This document shows, piece after piece, positions 8,594-18,199 of a stretch of DNA of 64,000 bases. Source of the stretch: Flavobacterium rhamnosiphilum (GTDB taxonomy: Bacteria > Bacteroidota > Bacteroidia > Flavobacteriales > Flavobacteriaceae). Every line of letters begins with the position of its first letter. Within the stretch, counting starts at the first letter, position 1. The translations under genes were made by a program, and so were the position numbers. Location of the stretch: NCBI RefSeq assembly GCF_004349195.1, contig NZ_SMLG01000009.1, forward strand, positions 62,001-126,000, written 5' to 3'. The notes under the pieces were generated by a model that worked only from the letters and a program-made list of their open reading frames with translations, did not search any database and was not told the DNA's origin.

Positions 8594-9727
8594 ATGCGTA
8601 AACTTTTATTTCTCGTTGTTTTACCAGCCGTTCTTCTTTCTTGCTCCAATTTAAAACAAACCATTGAAAACAAACCAACTCCCAGTTTAAGGCTAATCAG
8701 TTCGATCGAAATTCCATTTGATAAAACTTTTCAGAATACAAAAGTGGGCGGTTTATCCGGAATCGATTATGATGCGAAAAACGATTTGTATTACTTGATA
8801 AGCGATGAAAGATCCCAGACTAATGATTCCCGATTTTACACTGCAAAAATTCGTTTGGTCGAAAACAAATTAGAAAGTATTGATTTCACAGCTGTCATTA
8901 CTTTAAAAAATGAAGCAGGAGAAAATTATGGCAATTGGAACACCATCCCATCAACCTCAGCCGATCCCGAAGACATCCGATTCAATCCTAAAACCAATTC
9001 CTTAATTTGGAGTAGCGAAGGAGCTCACGTGCTCACAGCAGACAAGACGGTTTTACAAAATCCATCGATAAATTTCATGGATTTAAAAGGTGATTTTCTT
9101 GGCAATGTCACATTACCGGAAAATTTAAAAATGCAGAAACTGGAAAAAGGTCCGAGAAATAATGGAACTTTAGAAGGAATTACTTTTGACAAAAACTACA
9201 AAAATATTTACACCAACATTGAAGAGCCGCTATTTGAAGATGGCGACCAAGCCAATACCAGCAAAGGAGGTTTGATTCGATTGTATCAATTTAATGCCAA
9301 AACAAAGAACAACACCGCCCAATACGGGTACCAACTGGAGCCCATTGCACATGAGCCCAGTCCAAAAGAAGCTTTTGCCGTAAATGGCATTTCGGCAATT
9401 CAGTATTATGGTAAAAACCAGTTGCTGGTTGTGGAACGTTCGTACTCTACAGGTACGCAAACCTGCACGGTAAAAGTATTTTTGTGTGATTTAAAAAAGG
9501 CAACTAACGTTAAAAATTACCCCTCGTTACAAAACCAGAAATTGGAATTAGCTTCTAAAAAACTGATTCTAAACATGGATGATTTAGGGATTTTTATTGA
9601 TAATATTGAAGGACTTACTTTTGGACCAAAATTGACAAATGGCAATCCATCTATCATTTTTGTTTCAGATAATAATTTTTCAGATAAACAAAAAACGCAG
9701 GTTTTGGTGTTTGAGTTGATGAAGTAG
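8594..9727 (+). CDS. Esterase-like activity of phytase family lipoprotein
   Basis: This protein is about 377 residues long. I chose ATG 8594 because it gives a clean lipoprotein signal, MRKLLFLVVLPAVLLSCS, with the lipobox Cys at residue 17; the upstream TTG extension lacks one. The mature sequence matches the esterase-like phytase fold: GGLSGIDYDAKNDLYYLISDE near the start, then DPEDIRF, NGTLEGITFDKN and IEGLTFGP, repeating blade-like segments of a beta-propeller. The substrate is unknown; phosphodiester or phytate hydrolysis is family annotation only. Confidence 0.8.
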   Translation: MRKLLFLVVLPAVLLSCSNLKQTIENKPTPSLRLISSIEIPFDKTFQNTKVGGLSGIDYDAKNDLYYLISDERSQTNDSRFYTAKIRLVENKLESIDFTAVITLKNEAGENYGNWNTIPSTSADPEDIRFNPKTNSLIWSSEGAHVLTADKTVLQNPSINFMDLKGDFLGNVTLPENLKMQKLEKGPRNNGTLEGITFDKNYKNIYTNIEEPLFEDGDQANTSKGGLIRLYQFNAKTKNNTAQYGYQLEPIAHEPSPKEAFAVNGISAIQYYGKNQLLVVERSYSTGTQTCTVKVFLCDLKKATNVKNYPSLQNQKLELASKKLILNMDDLGIFIDNIEGLTFGPKLTNGNPSIIFVSDNNFSDKQKTQVLVFELMK

Positions 9728-9790
9728 TCGATCGCGCAGATATGCACAACCGTTCGCGCAGAATTGCATTCTGTGCCCACAACAATGAGA
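9728..9790. repeat. Short REP-like intergenic sequence
   Basis: CGCGCAGA occurs twice (about 9733 and 9756). The second copy leads into the small palindrome CAGAAT-TGC-ATTCTG (9759-9773). It resembles dispersed intergenic repeats of flavobacterial genomes; copy number cannot be judged from one window. Confidence 0.4.
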
Positions 9791-9818
9791 ATACAAAACC
9801 TTTAAAGTAAAAAACTCA

Positions 9819-10316
9819 ATGAAGCATAGTTGGAGAATATTTGAATTTATTCTATCAGGAATTCAGATTTGTTGTGGACTTGTTATATTATTTTTTGTCT
9901 ACATAACATGTACTGAATATTATATTTTTTTATGGAAAAACCCATTAGTGGACCATCAGAGTATTGTTCAAATGGCTCTCAGAACAAATTCAACTTTAGT
10001 AATCGTTTCTCTTATTGCTATTTCATCAGCGTTACTTTTAATTAAAAACGTATCAAAAGGCTGGGTTATGAGTATTATAACTTGGATTATGTTTGTAGTA
10101 ATATTGATAATTAACTCTTACAGATTAAACCTACTCAATCCTAGTGCGCTAGATTTGGTTTCAAAATTTATTTTAGGTGTAATGGCAATTGGATTTACAA
10201 CAATCGTAGTACTATTAAATAATATAGAATTCAGACAGAAATACAAACCAACCAAAAACAATTGGATTGTTATAGCAATTTCTATTACTGCACTAACAGC
10301 TTTAAAATTTTTATAG
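9819..10316 (+). CDS. Multi-spanning membrane protein, unknown
   Basis: This 165-residue hydrophobic protein has about four or five predicted membrane segments (roughly residues 10-32, 56-74, 80-98, 113-131 and 147-163). The loops are short and the motif KYKPTKNN precedes the last segment. No family was recognised. It starts with ATG 9819 after a REP-like sequence and is followed by another intergenic repeat, so it is probably a single-gene unit. Confidence 0.6.
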   Translation: MKHSWRIFEFILSGIQICCGLVILFFVYITCTEYYIFLWKNPLVDHQSIVQMALRTNSTLVIVSLIAISSALLLIKNVSKGWVMSIITWIMFVVILIINSYRLNLLNPSALDLVSKFILGVMAIGFTTIVVLLNNIEFRQKYKPTKNNWIVIAISITALTALKFL

Positions 10317-10327
10317 ACCTAAACGAG

Positions 10328-10395
10328 AATGACAAACGAAGCGTAATTTCTTTGAGAAATATTTTAGTGTGATTGCTTCGTTCCTCGCAATGACA
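10328..10395. repeat. Dispersed intergenic repeat (GATTGCTTCGTTCCTCGCAATGACA type)
   Basis: The segment begins AATGACAAACGAAGC and ends with a stretch running GATTGCTTCGTTCC then TCGCAATGACA (about 10371-10393). Its outer parts are partly inverted (TGACA...CGAAGC versus GCTTCG...TGACA). I recall this string as widely dispersed in Flavobacterium and other genomes. The copy-number claim is from memory, not checked. Confidence 0.45.
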
Positions 10396-10455
10396 GAATG
10401 CCGCAAAAATTATCTTAAATCAGACCTAATCTCAAATTACACCACAACTTCCCTA

Positions 10456-10600
10456 GCCCCGATTGCAATGAAAAGCTTTTTGCGAAAGCCGTTTTGGTTT
10501 TTCTTGTTTATAAAAAGCGACCGGAGGAAGCTATTTTATAAACTTTAGAAAAACAAACGGGTTTGCAAAAACTTGCAATGAAAAGCGGGAAATAGCTCCT
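10456..10600. repeat. Conserved intergenic element, copy 1
   Basis: About 140 bases align without gaps to 17955-18095, with about 79 of 140 positions identical by hand count. Conserved blocks are GCCCC at the start, TTTTTCTTG, AGCGACCGGAGGAAGCT (10516-10532), TAGAAAAA and AACTTGCAA. Internally TTGCAATGAAAAGC is repeated (10463-10476 and 10573-10586), and AGCTATTT (10529-10536) can pair with AAATAGCT (10590-10597). It ends about 10 bases before the promoter of the aromatic amino acid hydroxylase, so it lies upstream of that transcript. Confidence 0.6.
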
Positions 10601-10608
10601 GAAATTCG

Positions 10609-10616
10609 TACTTTTG
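10609..10616 (+). promoter_or_regulatory. -7 promoter element TACTTTTG
   Basis: TACTTTTG matches TAnnTTTG and lies 24 bases before the chosen ATG at 10641, leaving a short leader. No good TTG -33 element was found at the usual spacing. Confidence 0.55.
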
Positions 10617-10640
10617 CAGTTGAACTACAACGTTTTCGAT

Positions 10641-12398
10641 ATGAACACAACTATAGAAAGTAATCCGTTATTGGACCGATTGCCAAAACACTTAAAGCAA
10701 TTTATTAAGCCTCAGGATTATAGCGATTATACGCCCATAAATCAAGCGGTTTGGCGTTATGTGATGCGCAAAAATGTGGATTATTTATCAAAAGTGGCTC
10801 ATAGTTCCTACTTGGAAGGTTTGAAAAAAACAGGAATCGAAGTCGACAACATTCCTAGTATGTATGGCATGAACCGTATTCTGACCGAAATTGGTTGGGC
10901 TGCAGTAGCCGTTGACGGATTTATTCCACCGAATGCTTTTATGGAGTTTCAAGCATATAATGTCCTTGTAATTGCATCTGATATTCGCCAGCTTGAGCAT
11001 ATAGAATACACGCCTGCACCAGATATTATTCACGAAGGTGCCGGTCATGCGCCCATTATTGCCAATCCCGAATATGCGGAATACCTGCGTCGTTTTGGTG
11101 AGATAGGATGCAAAGCGATTTCTTCGCACAAAGATTACCAAATGTATGAAGCCATCCGACTACTTTCTATCCTGAAAGAAGCCGAAGATACGCCTCAAGC
11201 CGATATTGATGCTGCCGAAAAAGCAGTGGAAGATTTGCAGAATAACATGGGCGAATTATCGGAAATGGCGCAAATCAGAAACCTGCATTGGTGGACCGTG
11301 GAATATGGTTTGATTGGAACTATTGACAATCCAAAAATATACGGTGCCGGACTGCTTTCGTCTATTGGAGAAAGCGCCTGGTGCATGACGGATAATGTAA
11401 AAAAAATCCCTTACGACCTATCGGCAGCCAACCAAAGTTTTGATATTACGAAACTGCAACCACAGCTTTATGTCACTCCAGATTTTGCTTATTTAAGTTT
11501 GGTTTTGGAAGAGTTTGCCAATAAAATGGCGTTGCGTACTGGAGGATTATCAGGAATTAATAAGCTGATTCATTCCAATGCTTTAGGAACGATTGAATTG
11601 AGCACCGGAATTCAAATTTCGGGAGTTTTCACCAATGTTATCGAAGAAGAAGGAAAACCCGTTTATATCCAAACAACAGGAAAAACAGCATTATCATATA
11701 GAGAAAAAGAATTAGTGGGTCATGGAACTGCTAAACATGCCGAAGGTTTTGGAAGTCCTATTGGAAAACTAAAAGGAATAAATCTTGCGATTGAAGACAT
11801 GAGCCCAAGAGATTTAAGTGCCTATTCTATTACTGAAAATCAAAGCGTAACGCTTGAATTTGAAGGTGATATTATCGTAAAAGGAGAAATCATTACCGGA
11901 TCGAGAAACCTACACGGAGAGATTATTTTAATCAGTTTAAAGAATTGTACCGTGACACACAGAGAAACTATTTTGTTTCAACCGGAATGGGGAAATTATG
12001 ATATGGCTGTAGGTAAAAAAGTGGTTTCGGCTTTTTCTGGTCCTGCTGATGTGAATAGTTTTAATTTAATTTCGCATGTGCCAACAAGTAAAACTATCAA
12101 GGCGAAACACACCGCGGAACGTGATGATTTAGAGGTTTTATACCAAACGATTCGAAACATAAGAGAAACCAAGGATACAGAAACTTCTTTGGTACCAATT
12201 TTTGATAAATTACGTAACAACCATCCAAACGATTGGTTGTTAGCTGTTGAAATCACTGAGCTTTTGAAAGACAGAAATGAACCACAATTACTACAGGAAA
12301 TAATGGTTTATCTCGATCAATTAAAAGAAAAAAGACCCGAAGTAGCGCATTTGATTATTGGTGGTTTGGATTTAATTTTTGACAAAGAGAAAGCTTAA
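10641..12398 (+). CDS. Aromatic amino acid hydroxylase (phenylalanine 4-hydroxylase type)
   Basis: This protein is about 585 residues long, counted from ATG 10641; the upstream TTG would place the start inside the -7 promoter element. The first 310 residues match pterin-dependent aromatic amino acid hydroxylases. Iron ligands are the two His of HEGAGHAP (about 131 and 136) and the Glu of WWTVEYGLIG, followed by GAGLLSSIGES. It should use Fe(II), tetrahydropterin and O2 to hydroxylate Phe. The C-terminal region of about 270 residues is an extension absent from classical roughly 300-residue bacterial enzymes; its role is unknown to me. The pterin dehydratase gene phhB is in this window at 54.3 kb. 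Confidence 0.88.
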   Translation: MNTTIESNPLLDRLPKHLKQFIKPQDYSDYTPINQAVWRYVMRKNVDYLSKVAHSSYLEGLKKTGIEVDNIPSMYGMNRILTEIGWAAVAVDGFIPPNAFMEFQAYNVLVIASDIRQLEHIEYTPAPDIIHEGAGHAPIIANPEYAEYLRRFGEIGCKAISSHKDYQMYEAIRLLSILKEAEDTPQADIDAAEKAVEDLQNNMGELSEMAQIRNLHWWTVEYGLIGTIDNPKIYGAGLLSSIGESAWCMTDNVKKIPYDLSAANQSFDITKLQPQLYVTPDFAYLSLVLEEFANKMALRTGGLSGINKLIHSNALGTIELSTGIQISGVFTNVIEEEGKPVYIQTTGKTALSYREKELVGHGTAKHAEGFGSPIGKLKGINLAIEDMSPRDLSAYSITENQSVTLEFEGDIIVKGEIITGSRNLHGEIILISLKNCTVTHRETILFQPEWGNYDMAVGKKVVSAFSGPADVNSFNLISHVPTSKTIKAKHTAERDDLEVLYQTIRNIRETKDTETSLVPIFDKLRNNHPNDWLLAVEITELLKDRNEPQLLQEIMVYLDQLKEKRPEVAHLIIGGLDLIFDKEKA

Positions 12399-12429
12399 AA
12401 TTACTTCAAGGAAGCGGACAGAGAATTTA

Positions 12430-12480
12430 AACACTAATTTCAGGAATTAACACAAATTAATTCGTGAAATTAGTGTTATT
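12430..12480. terminator. Bidirectional terminator between converging genes
   Basis: AACACTAATTTCA (12430-12442) pairs with TGAAATTAGTGTT (12465-12477). A nested GAATTAA/TTAATTC pair extends the stem. It separates the plus-strand hydroxylase gene from the minus-strand DUF4230 gene. Confidence 0.8.
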
Positions 12481-12488
12481 ATTACTTT

Positions 12489-13109
12489 TTACAATTTTAT
12501 TTTTTGTCCAAAATCTTTTTCACTTTCGATTACTTTTCCTTCGTATTGCAATTTCCAACCCATTGTATTGGTCAGAATTAATATTTTAGACAATTCACTT
12601 ATTAGTCGGTTTTGAGCATTCGTTTTCAATGACGATTTTTCAATTTTCTTGGCAAGATTCGCTTTAACCGATTTATTGATTTTGTTGTAATCATCTCCCG
12701 TAAACGGATTCAATTTACTTTGTTCCACATCATAAAATTGAATATCGGAACTGATTTTTATTTCTTCTTTTGGAATGTATTTTATGGTAATCGTTTTATT
12801 TTTCTCATCAATATCGTAAACGACTTTACGCAAATCATAAGCCACTGTAACATCGGCATTGACAACAATGAGTGCTTTTTTCTCGAAAGAAAGCATCTCC
12901 ATTAAATATTTTTCTTGATTTTTGTAAGTCAATACTTCCGAGAAATGACCTTCGGTAACAACTAGTTTGCCTACGTTTACAATTTGCTGCTGAATGAGAT
13001 TCGTGTTGTAATCGATATCGGAATCATCGTTTTTCTTGAATTCACAAAATTTAAATAATAAAAATATCCCAACTATAATTCCTATTCCAATAAGTATTCT
13101 TCTAAGCAT
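12489..13109 (-). CDS. DUF4230 membrane-anchored protein
   Basis: This 206-residue protein has one N-terminal membrane segment (residues about 4-22, RILIGIGIIVGIFLLFKF) and a soluble domain resembling DUF4230. Visible family-like features are VVTEGHFSEVLTYKN, ALIVVNADVTVAYDL and YDIDEKNKTITIKYIPK. It is probably exposed to the periplasm and has no known function. It starts 2 bases after the stop of the upstream GSCFA gene, so the two are almost certainly co-transcribed. Confidence 0.72.
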   Translation of the reverse strand: MLRRILIGIGIIVGIFLLFKFCEFKKNDDSDIDYNTNLIQQQIVNVGKLVVTEGHFSEVLTYKNQEKYLMEMLSFEKKALIVVNADVTVAYDLRKVVYDIDEKNKTITIKYIPKEEIKISSDIQFYDVEQSKLNPFTGDDYNKINKSVKANLAKKIEKSSLKTNAQNRLISELSKILILTNTMGWKLQYEGKVIESEKDFGQKIKL

Positions 13110-13111
13110 AA

Positions 13112-14074
13112 TTAAAATTTCATGAATGAATATTGTGAAACCAATTTAGTGATTTTTTCTTTGAGTTTGGATTCAAACTTCAGGTGACTTTCTGAATCAG
13201 GATTAAAAGGTCTGTGAGACAAACTTTTTTGAATACTCTCTACTTCTTCCATCGTAGCAAAAGCCATTTCTGAAATGGTAGTTTCTTTGAAACGCTTCCA
13301 GATATAATCGATTGCCACTTGATTGGGATGCAACATATCTTCGGCATAAAAACGGTAATCCCGAAGTTCATCCATCATGATTTCGTAGGAAGGAAAATAG
13401 ATTGCAGATTTTAGATTGCAGATTTCAGATTCCTCTAAAACTTGATGGATTGCGGAAATCAAATGTGATTTGCTTCTTTGATTTTCGACAAAACCGTCTT
13501 TTATGTGACGCACTGGCGAAACTGTGAAAATGATGTTACAATCAGGATTTACCGAGTGAATTAATTTGGTTGTCTTTACCAGACTTTCTTTTATCGTTTC
13601 AACTGAAAGTAATTCTTTCTGAAACTTCTTTTGTGGCACTTTATGACAATTCGCCACAATAGAATCGCTTTCAATATTTCGATAGACCCACGATGTTCCA
13701 TACGTGATAATAACATGAGAAGCTTGATGTAATTGCAGTTTTGTTGATTCAAATATTGCGTTTAAAGATGCTAATAAATCCTCTTTATTTGAATTACTCA
13801 AATCCGAATGCACATCAAAACAATGCCAGCGTTCGTTATAGAAAAAAATATCTTCTTCCGTGAATAAAGTCGCATGTATGGCTTTATCAATAATTTTTTC
13901 AATAGAAACCGGATTAAAAATTATCCCGAAAGTATTTATGGTGTTTTGAAATTTAAAATATTGGAATTTTTCAGAAATATTTTCTGCAAAACAAGAACCT
14001 AAAGAGACAATCTTTGAATTGTAATCTAAAGGATGATTACTTTTAGAAATAGGTACTGGGGTCCTGAATTGCAT
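13112..14074 (-). CDS. GSCFA domain protein
   Basis: This 320-residue protein has the defining GSCFA motif, SLGSCFAENI, at about residues 27-36. An SGNH/GDSL-hydrolase-like fold follows, with ITYGTSWVYR near 125 and the C-terminal DMLHPNQVAIDYIWKRF typical of the family. The substrate is unknown. It is the first gene of a two-gene unit with the DUF4230 gene. Confidence 0.88.
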   Translation of the reverse strand: MQFRTPVPISKSNHPLDYNSKIVSLGSCFAENISEKFQYFKFQNTINTFGIIFNPVSIEKIIDKAIHATLFTEEDIFFYNERWHCFDVHSDLSNSNKEDLLASLNAIFESTKLQLHQASHVIITYGTSWVYRNIESDSIVANCHKVPQKKFQKELLSVETIKESLVKTTKLIHSVNPDCNIIFTVSPVRHIKDGFVENQRSKSHLISAIHQVLEESEICNLKSAIYFPSYEIMMDELRDYRFYAEDMLHPNQVAIDYIWKRFKETTISEMAFATMEEVESIQKSLSHRPFNPDSESHLKFESKLKEKITKLVSQYSFMKF

Positions 14075-14160
14075 TGTTATTTTATTTACTGCAAATTTGA
14101 ATAATTTTAGCGAATTAAATGGTGTTTCACTCTTTTTTCATTCATCAGACATGCTTTAAA

Positions 14161-14200
14161 TTAAAAAACCCTTTCAGAGTTTACTATGCTGAAAGGGTTG
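14161..14200 (-). terminator. Terminator of the 14.2-15.0 kb lipoprotein gene
   Basis: AACCCTTTCAG (14167-14177) pairs with CTGAAAGGGTT (14189-14199). On the minus strand the stem is followed by a U-tract (A-run at 14163-14168 on plus). Confidence 0.85.
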
Positions 14201-14220
14201 TTATAAAAATAAATATTTTC

Positions 14221-15000
14221 TTAGTAGAAGTATACTGATTTCAGATAACCGGCATTTCTATTAGTAGCACTAGCATTTTCTGAAACCTGTTCCGTTGGGT
14301 AATTATCTAAATCGTATTTAAAAGAACTTTTATAAAAATTAGCAGAAGATGTTATTTGGTCGTCTTTAGAAACACTTGTAATTACTGTACTTATTAAACT
14401 ATTATTTGACGAGATTCCTTCATTATAATCCAATAGTTTTTTGTATCCCAATATATTATACAACGGATTGTGCTTAGAATCATAATCAAAACTCACACTA
14501 TATTTTGACAAAACACCTGGTGCAGTATTATCCAATATCCTTTCCTCTTTGATGAGATTTTCGTTTTCAAAATACAATGTTCCGTGAAATTCTTTTACTT
14601 CCTGATTCCCTGAATTAATCGTTAATTTTTCATAAGAAACGGTTTTATCTGAATTATGAATGTAATTTATTCTATAATTACCTAAAGACTCCGCTTCAAC
14701 CAATTTTCCCTCCAGATAACTATATTCAATAGTCTCACTTTGTTGATTTATTTTATTTAACGTTACAACTTTTGTAATCAAACCATCGGTATACGTAAAA
14801 TCTGTACGTTTCTGAACACCGTCAATACTGGCAATTTCACCACCGTTATAGGTAAATAAAGTTGTTGCGGAAGTTCCATCTGCGGAAATCTCAACTGTCT
14901 TTTTTAGCAATTTTACACCCCCGTCAGTATCATTTGAGCACGAATAAAGTGTCAATAAAAAAATTGATAAGACCCAAAATATATATTTTTTCTGTTTCAT
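14221..15000 (-). CDS. Lipoprotein, unknown (YD-repeat-like strands)
   Basis: This 259-residue protein has a lipoprotein signal, MKQKKYIFWVLSIFLLTLYSCS, with the lipobox Cys near residue 21. The mature part consists of repeated short beta-strand units (TLFTYNGGEIASIDG, DFTYTDGLITKVVTL, EYSYLEGKLVEAES) that recall RHS/YD-type or DUF4595-like repeats. It is probably attached to the outer membrane. No function can be assigned. The gene has its own terminator. Confidence 0.65.
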   Translation of the reverse strand: MKQKKYIFWVLSIFLLTLYSCSNDTDGGVKLLKKTVEISADGTSATTLFTYNGGEIASIDGVQKRTDFTYTDGLITKVVTLNKINQQSETIEYSYLEGKLVEAESLGNYRINYIHNSDKTVSYEKLTINSGNQEVKEFHGTLYFENENLIKEERILDNTAPGVLSKYSVSFDYDSKHNPLYNILGYKKLLDYNEGISSNNSLISTVITSVSKDDQITSSANFYKSSFKYDLDNYPTEQVSENASATNRNAGYLKSVYFY

Positions 15001-15173
15001 AATAATTAAACAAATCGTATTAACCCTTTATAAAACCTTTTTAGCTCTATATAAATCAAACCTAAAAAAATAAAATAAAAGCTACAATATTCATCGTTAC
15101 AATTCCTATATTTCGGTTAAACTGCTGTTTTTAAACCAAATACAACCCTATAAGTAACAGATTATCAAACAAC

Positions 15174-15212
15174 AAACCCTTTTAGAACTTAAGCTCTAAA
15201 AGGGTTTTTATT
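15174..15212. terminator. Terminator after alaS
   Basis: AAACCCTTTTAGA (15174-15186) pairs with TCTAAAAGGGTTT (15195-15207), with T-rich flanks on both sides. It lies 24 bases downstream of the alaS stop codon on the minus strand. Confidence 0.82.
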
Positions 15213-15230
15213 ATAAAAAATAAATTTGTT

Positions 15231-17867
15231 CTACTTTACAAACTCAACTGCTTTTTCCAAAGCTTGCTGAATTCCTGCGACATTCTTCCCTCCTGCTGTA
15301 GCAAAAAACGGTTGTCCGCCACCGCCACCTTGAATAAATTTACCCAATTCACGAACTACTTGTCCTGCATTTAGGTTTTTCTCAGCGACTAATTCTTTAG
15401 AAACATAACAGGTTAACATTGGTTTTTCTTCGTCGGCTGTAGCCAAAACTAGAAATAAGTTATTCCCTAAATTTCCTAATTCATACGCTAAATCTTTAGC
15501 TCCTTCCGGATTCAAATCTACTTGTTTTGCCAAGAATTGGACACCGTTTATTTCCTGTATTTCAGCAATTAAACTCGCTTTCAAATTTTTAACTTTATCT
15601 TTTACCAAAGCCTCAATTTGTTTGGTCAATTTGGCATTTTCTTCCTGCATCGAATGAACGGCTTTCAAAATATCCTGAGGATTTTTCAAGGCTGTTTTTA
15701 CTTCATTTAAAGTGTTTTCATACGAAGCAAAATGTGCTTTTACCGCATCACTTGTAATCGCTTCGATACGACGAATTCCCGCAGCAACCGCTCCTTCCGA
15801 AACGATTTTGAAATGCCAGATTTCAGCCGTATTTTTCACATGAATTCCACCGCACAACTCCATGCTTTCGCCAAATTTAATAGCACGTACATGGTCTCCA
15901 TATTTCTCTCCAAACAAAGCCATCGCTCCTTCTTGAACTGCTTGCGCAAAAGGAATATTTCGTCTTTCAATTAATGGCAATTGCTCTTGAATTCTTGCGT
16001 TTACAAAATCTTCCACTTGTTGCAATTCGGTTTCCGTCATTTTAGCAAAATGAGAAAAGTCAAAACGCAAGTAGTTTGGGTTTACCAAGGATCCTTTTTG
16101 CTCTACGTGAGTTCCAAGAATACTTCTCAAGGCTTGGTGCATCAAGTGTGTAGCCGAGTGATTTCTAGAAGACAAGCTTCTCAAATCCTGATTTACTTTG
16201 GCAACAAAACCAACATTTACATTTTCTGGTAATTGTTTTGTAAAATGTAAAATCAGGTTGTTTTCTTTTTTGGTGTCGATGATTTCGATAGTTTCATTTG
16301 CAGAAACCAATGTTCCTTTATCCCCAACTTGTCCACCACCTTCTGGATAGAATGGCGTGTTGTCCAAAACGATTTGGTATAAAATACCGTCTTTTTTACT
16401 GTCAACTTTACGGATGCGAGTGATTTTTACGTCACTTTCTGATTGGTCGTATCCTACAAATGTTTCTACATTTCCAGGAATCAATACTGACCAATCTTCG
16501 GTAGAAACTTCTGACGCAGCACGTGAACGTGTTTTTTGTTCTTGCATGGCAGCGTTAAAACCAGCTTCGTCCAATTCGAATCCTTTTTCTCTAAGAATTA
16601 ATGCGGTCAAGTCAATTGGGAATCCGAAAGTATCGTATAATTCAAATGCTTTTGTTCCAGAAACGGTTGCCCCTTTAGTTTCGGCAACTACATTTTCCAA
16701 TAATTGTAATCCTTGGTCTAATGTTCTCAAGAAAGAAGCTTCTTCTTCACGAATCACATTCGTAACCAATTGTTGTTGCGATTTGATTTCCGGAAAAAAC
16801 TCCCCCATTTGATTGGCCAAAACAGCAACCAGTTGATTGATAAACGGTTCTTTGGTATTCAAGAACGTAAATCCGTAACGAATGGCACGACGTAAAATTC
16901 TACGAATTACATAACCAGCACCTGTGTTTGAGGGCAATTGTCCATCAGCAATAGCAAAAGCTACCGCACGAACGTGATCGACCACTACACGAATAGCGAT
17001 ATTGGTTTTATTTTGCTCTTCGCTGATATTTAAAACTTCGTTTGAAGTGTATTTTAATCCTGTAATTTGCTCTACTTTTTCAATAAGTGGCGTGAAAACA
17101 TCGGTATCATAATTAGAAGTTTTTCCTTGCAATGCCATACACAAACGCTCAAACCCCATTCCGGTATCAACATGTTGTGCCGGTAATTTCTCTAAAGAAC
17201 CGTCAGCTTTACGGTTGAATTCCATAAATACATTGTTCCAAATTTCCACAACTTGCGGATGGTCATTGTTCACTAAACTTTTTCCTGAAACTAAAGCTTT
17301 CTCTTCTGCAGAACGAATGTCAACGTGAATTTCTGAACAAGGTCCGCAAGGTCCTTGATCGCCCATTTCCCAGAAATTGTCTTTTTTGTTTCCAAGAATG
17401 ATTCGGTCTTCGTCAATTAATTCCTTCCAAATATCCCAAGCTTCCTGATCGAATGGTACATTTTCATCCGGATTTCCTTCAAATACGGAAACGTATAAAT
17501 TTTCTTTTGGAATTTTATACACTTCTGTTAAAAGTTGCCAAGCCCAGTTGATGGCTTCTTTTTTGAAATAATCACCAAAAGACCAGTTACCAAGCATTTC
17601 AAACATGGTGTGATGGTAGGTGTCAAAACCTACATCTTCCAGATCATTATGCTTTCCTGAAACACGAAGACATTTTTGTGTATCGGCAATTCTATTGCTT
17701 TTTGGCGTGGCGTTCCCAAGAAAATATTCTTTGAACTGCGCCATTCCTGAATTGTTGAACATCAGTGTTGGGTCATCCTTAAGAACTATGGGTGCTGATG
17801 GAACAATCAAATGTCCATTTGATGCAAAAAAATCCAGAAATTGTTTACGTACGTCTTGTGATTTCAT
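15231..17867 (-). CDS. alaS: Alanine--tRNA ligase
   Basis: This 878-residue class II synthetase charges tRNA-Ala. Motifs in order are [16 protein letters not shown] near 14, the catalytic-core [21 protein letters not shown] near 86, the editing-site zinc ligands [11 protein letters not shown] near 570 and CGGIHV near 668, and the C-terminal DHHA1/C-Ala end, [14 protein letters not shown]. Length is normal for a full AlaRS. It is divergent from the M23 peptidase gene, with intergenic element copy 2 between them. Confidence 0.97.
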   Translation of the reverse strand: MKSQDVRKQFLDFFASNGHLIVPSAPIVLKDDPTLMFNNSGMAQFKEYFLGNATPKSNRIADTQKCLRVSGKHNDLEDVGFDTYHHTMFEMLGNWSFGDYFKKEAINWAWQLLTEVYKIPKENLYVSVFEGNPDENVPFDQEAWDIWKELIDEDRIILGNKKDNFWEMGDQGPCGPCSEIHVDIRSAEEKALVSGKSLVNNDHPQVVEIWNNVFMEFNRKADGSLEKLPAQHVDTGMGFERLCMALQGKTSNYDTDVFTPLIEKVEQITGLKYTSNEVLNISEEQNKTNIAIRVVVDHVRAVAFAIADGQLPSNTGAGYVIRRILRRAIRYGFTFLNTKEPFINQLVAVLANQMGEFFPEIKSQQQLVTNVIREEEASFLRTLDQGLQLLENVVAETKGATVSGTKAFELYDTFGFPIDLTALILREKGFELDEAGFNAAMQEQKTRSRAASEVSTEDWSVLIPGNVETFVGYDQSESDVKITRIRKVDSKKDGILYQIVLDNTPFYPEGGGQVGDKGTLVSANETIEIIDTKKENNLILHFTKQLPENVNVGFVAKVNQDLRSLSSRNHSATHLMHQALRSILGTHVEQKGSLVNPNYLRFDFSHFAKMTETELQQVEDFVNARIQEQLPLIERRNIPFAQAVQEGAMALFGEKYGDHVRAIKFGESMELCGGIHVKNTAEIWHFKIVSEGAVAAGIRRIEAITSDAVKAHFASYENTLNEVKTALKNPQDILKAVHSMQEENAKLTKQIEALVKDKVKNLKASLIAEIQEINGVQFLAKQVDLNPEGAKDLAYELGNLGNNLFLVLATADEEKPMLTCYVSKELVAEKNLNAGQVVRELGKFIQGGGGGQPFFATAGGKNVAGIQQALEKAVEFVK

Positions 17868-17954
17868 TTTTATTGTTTGTTCGGTTATTTGTTAATTTGG
17901 TTAATCGGCTGTATCGCATAAACGAATGACCAAACGATCAAATCAACATTTTTT

Positions 17955-18095
17955 GCCCCAGATAACAGTATAAAGCTTCGAGATTTATAGATTTATTTTT
18001 TCTTGAGGTGGCAGAGCGGCCGGAGGAAGCTCCTGCTGACTCATTAGAAAAAAAGATTTATAAACGAGAACTTGCAACGAATAGCTGGAATAGGC
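17955..18095. repeat. Conserved intergenic element, copy 2
   Basis: This is the gap-free partner of the 10456-10600 element. GCCCC, TTTTTCTTG, AGCGGCCGGAGGAAGCT (18015-18031) and GAACTTGCAA occur at the same spacing: 65 bases from GCCCC to CCGGAGGAAGCT, and 50 more to ACTTGCAA. It lies between the divergent alaS and M23 peptidase genes. The rest of this roughly 330-base gap shows no gene. Confidence 0.6.
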
Positions 18096-18199
18096 ACATT
18101 ATTTTATTTATTATTGAAAAAAGGGTGTAACAAATGAAACATTTATTAAATTTGTTCGTCTAACCTTTTACAGTGTGCAAAAATAGGGTATTTTAAAAT

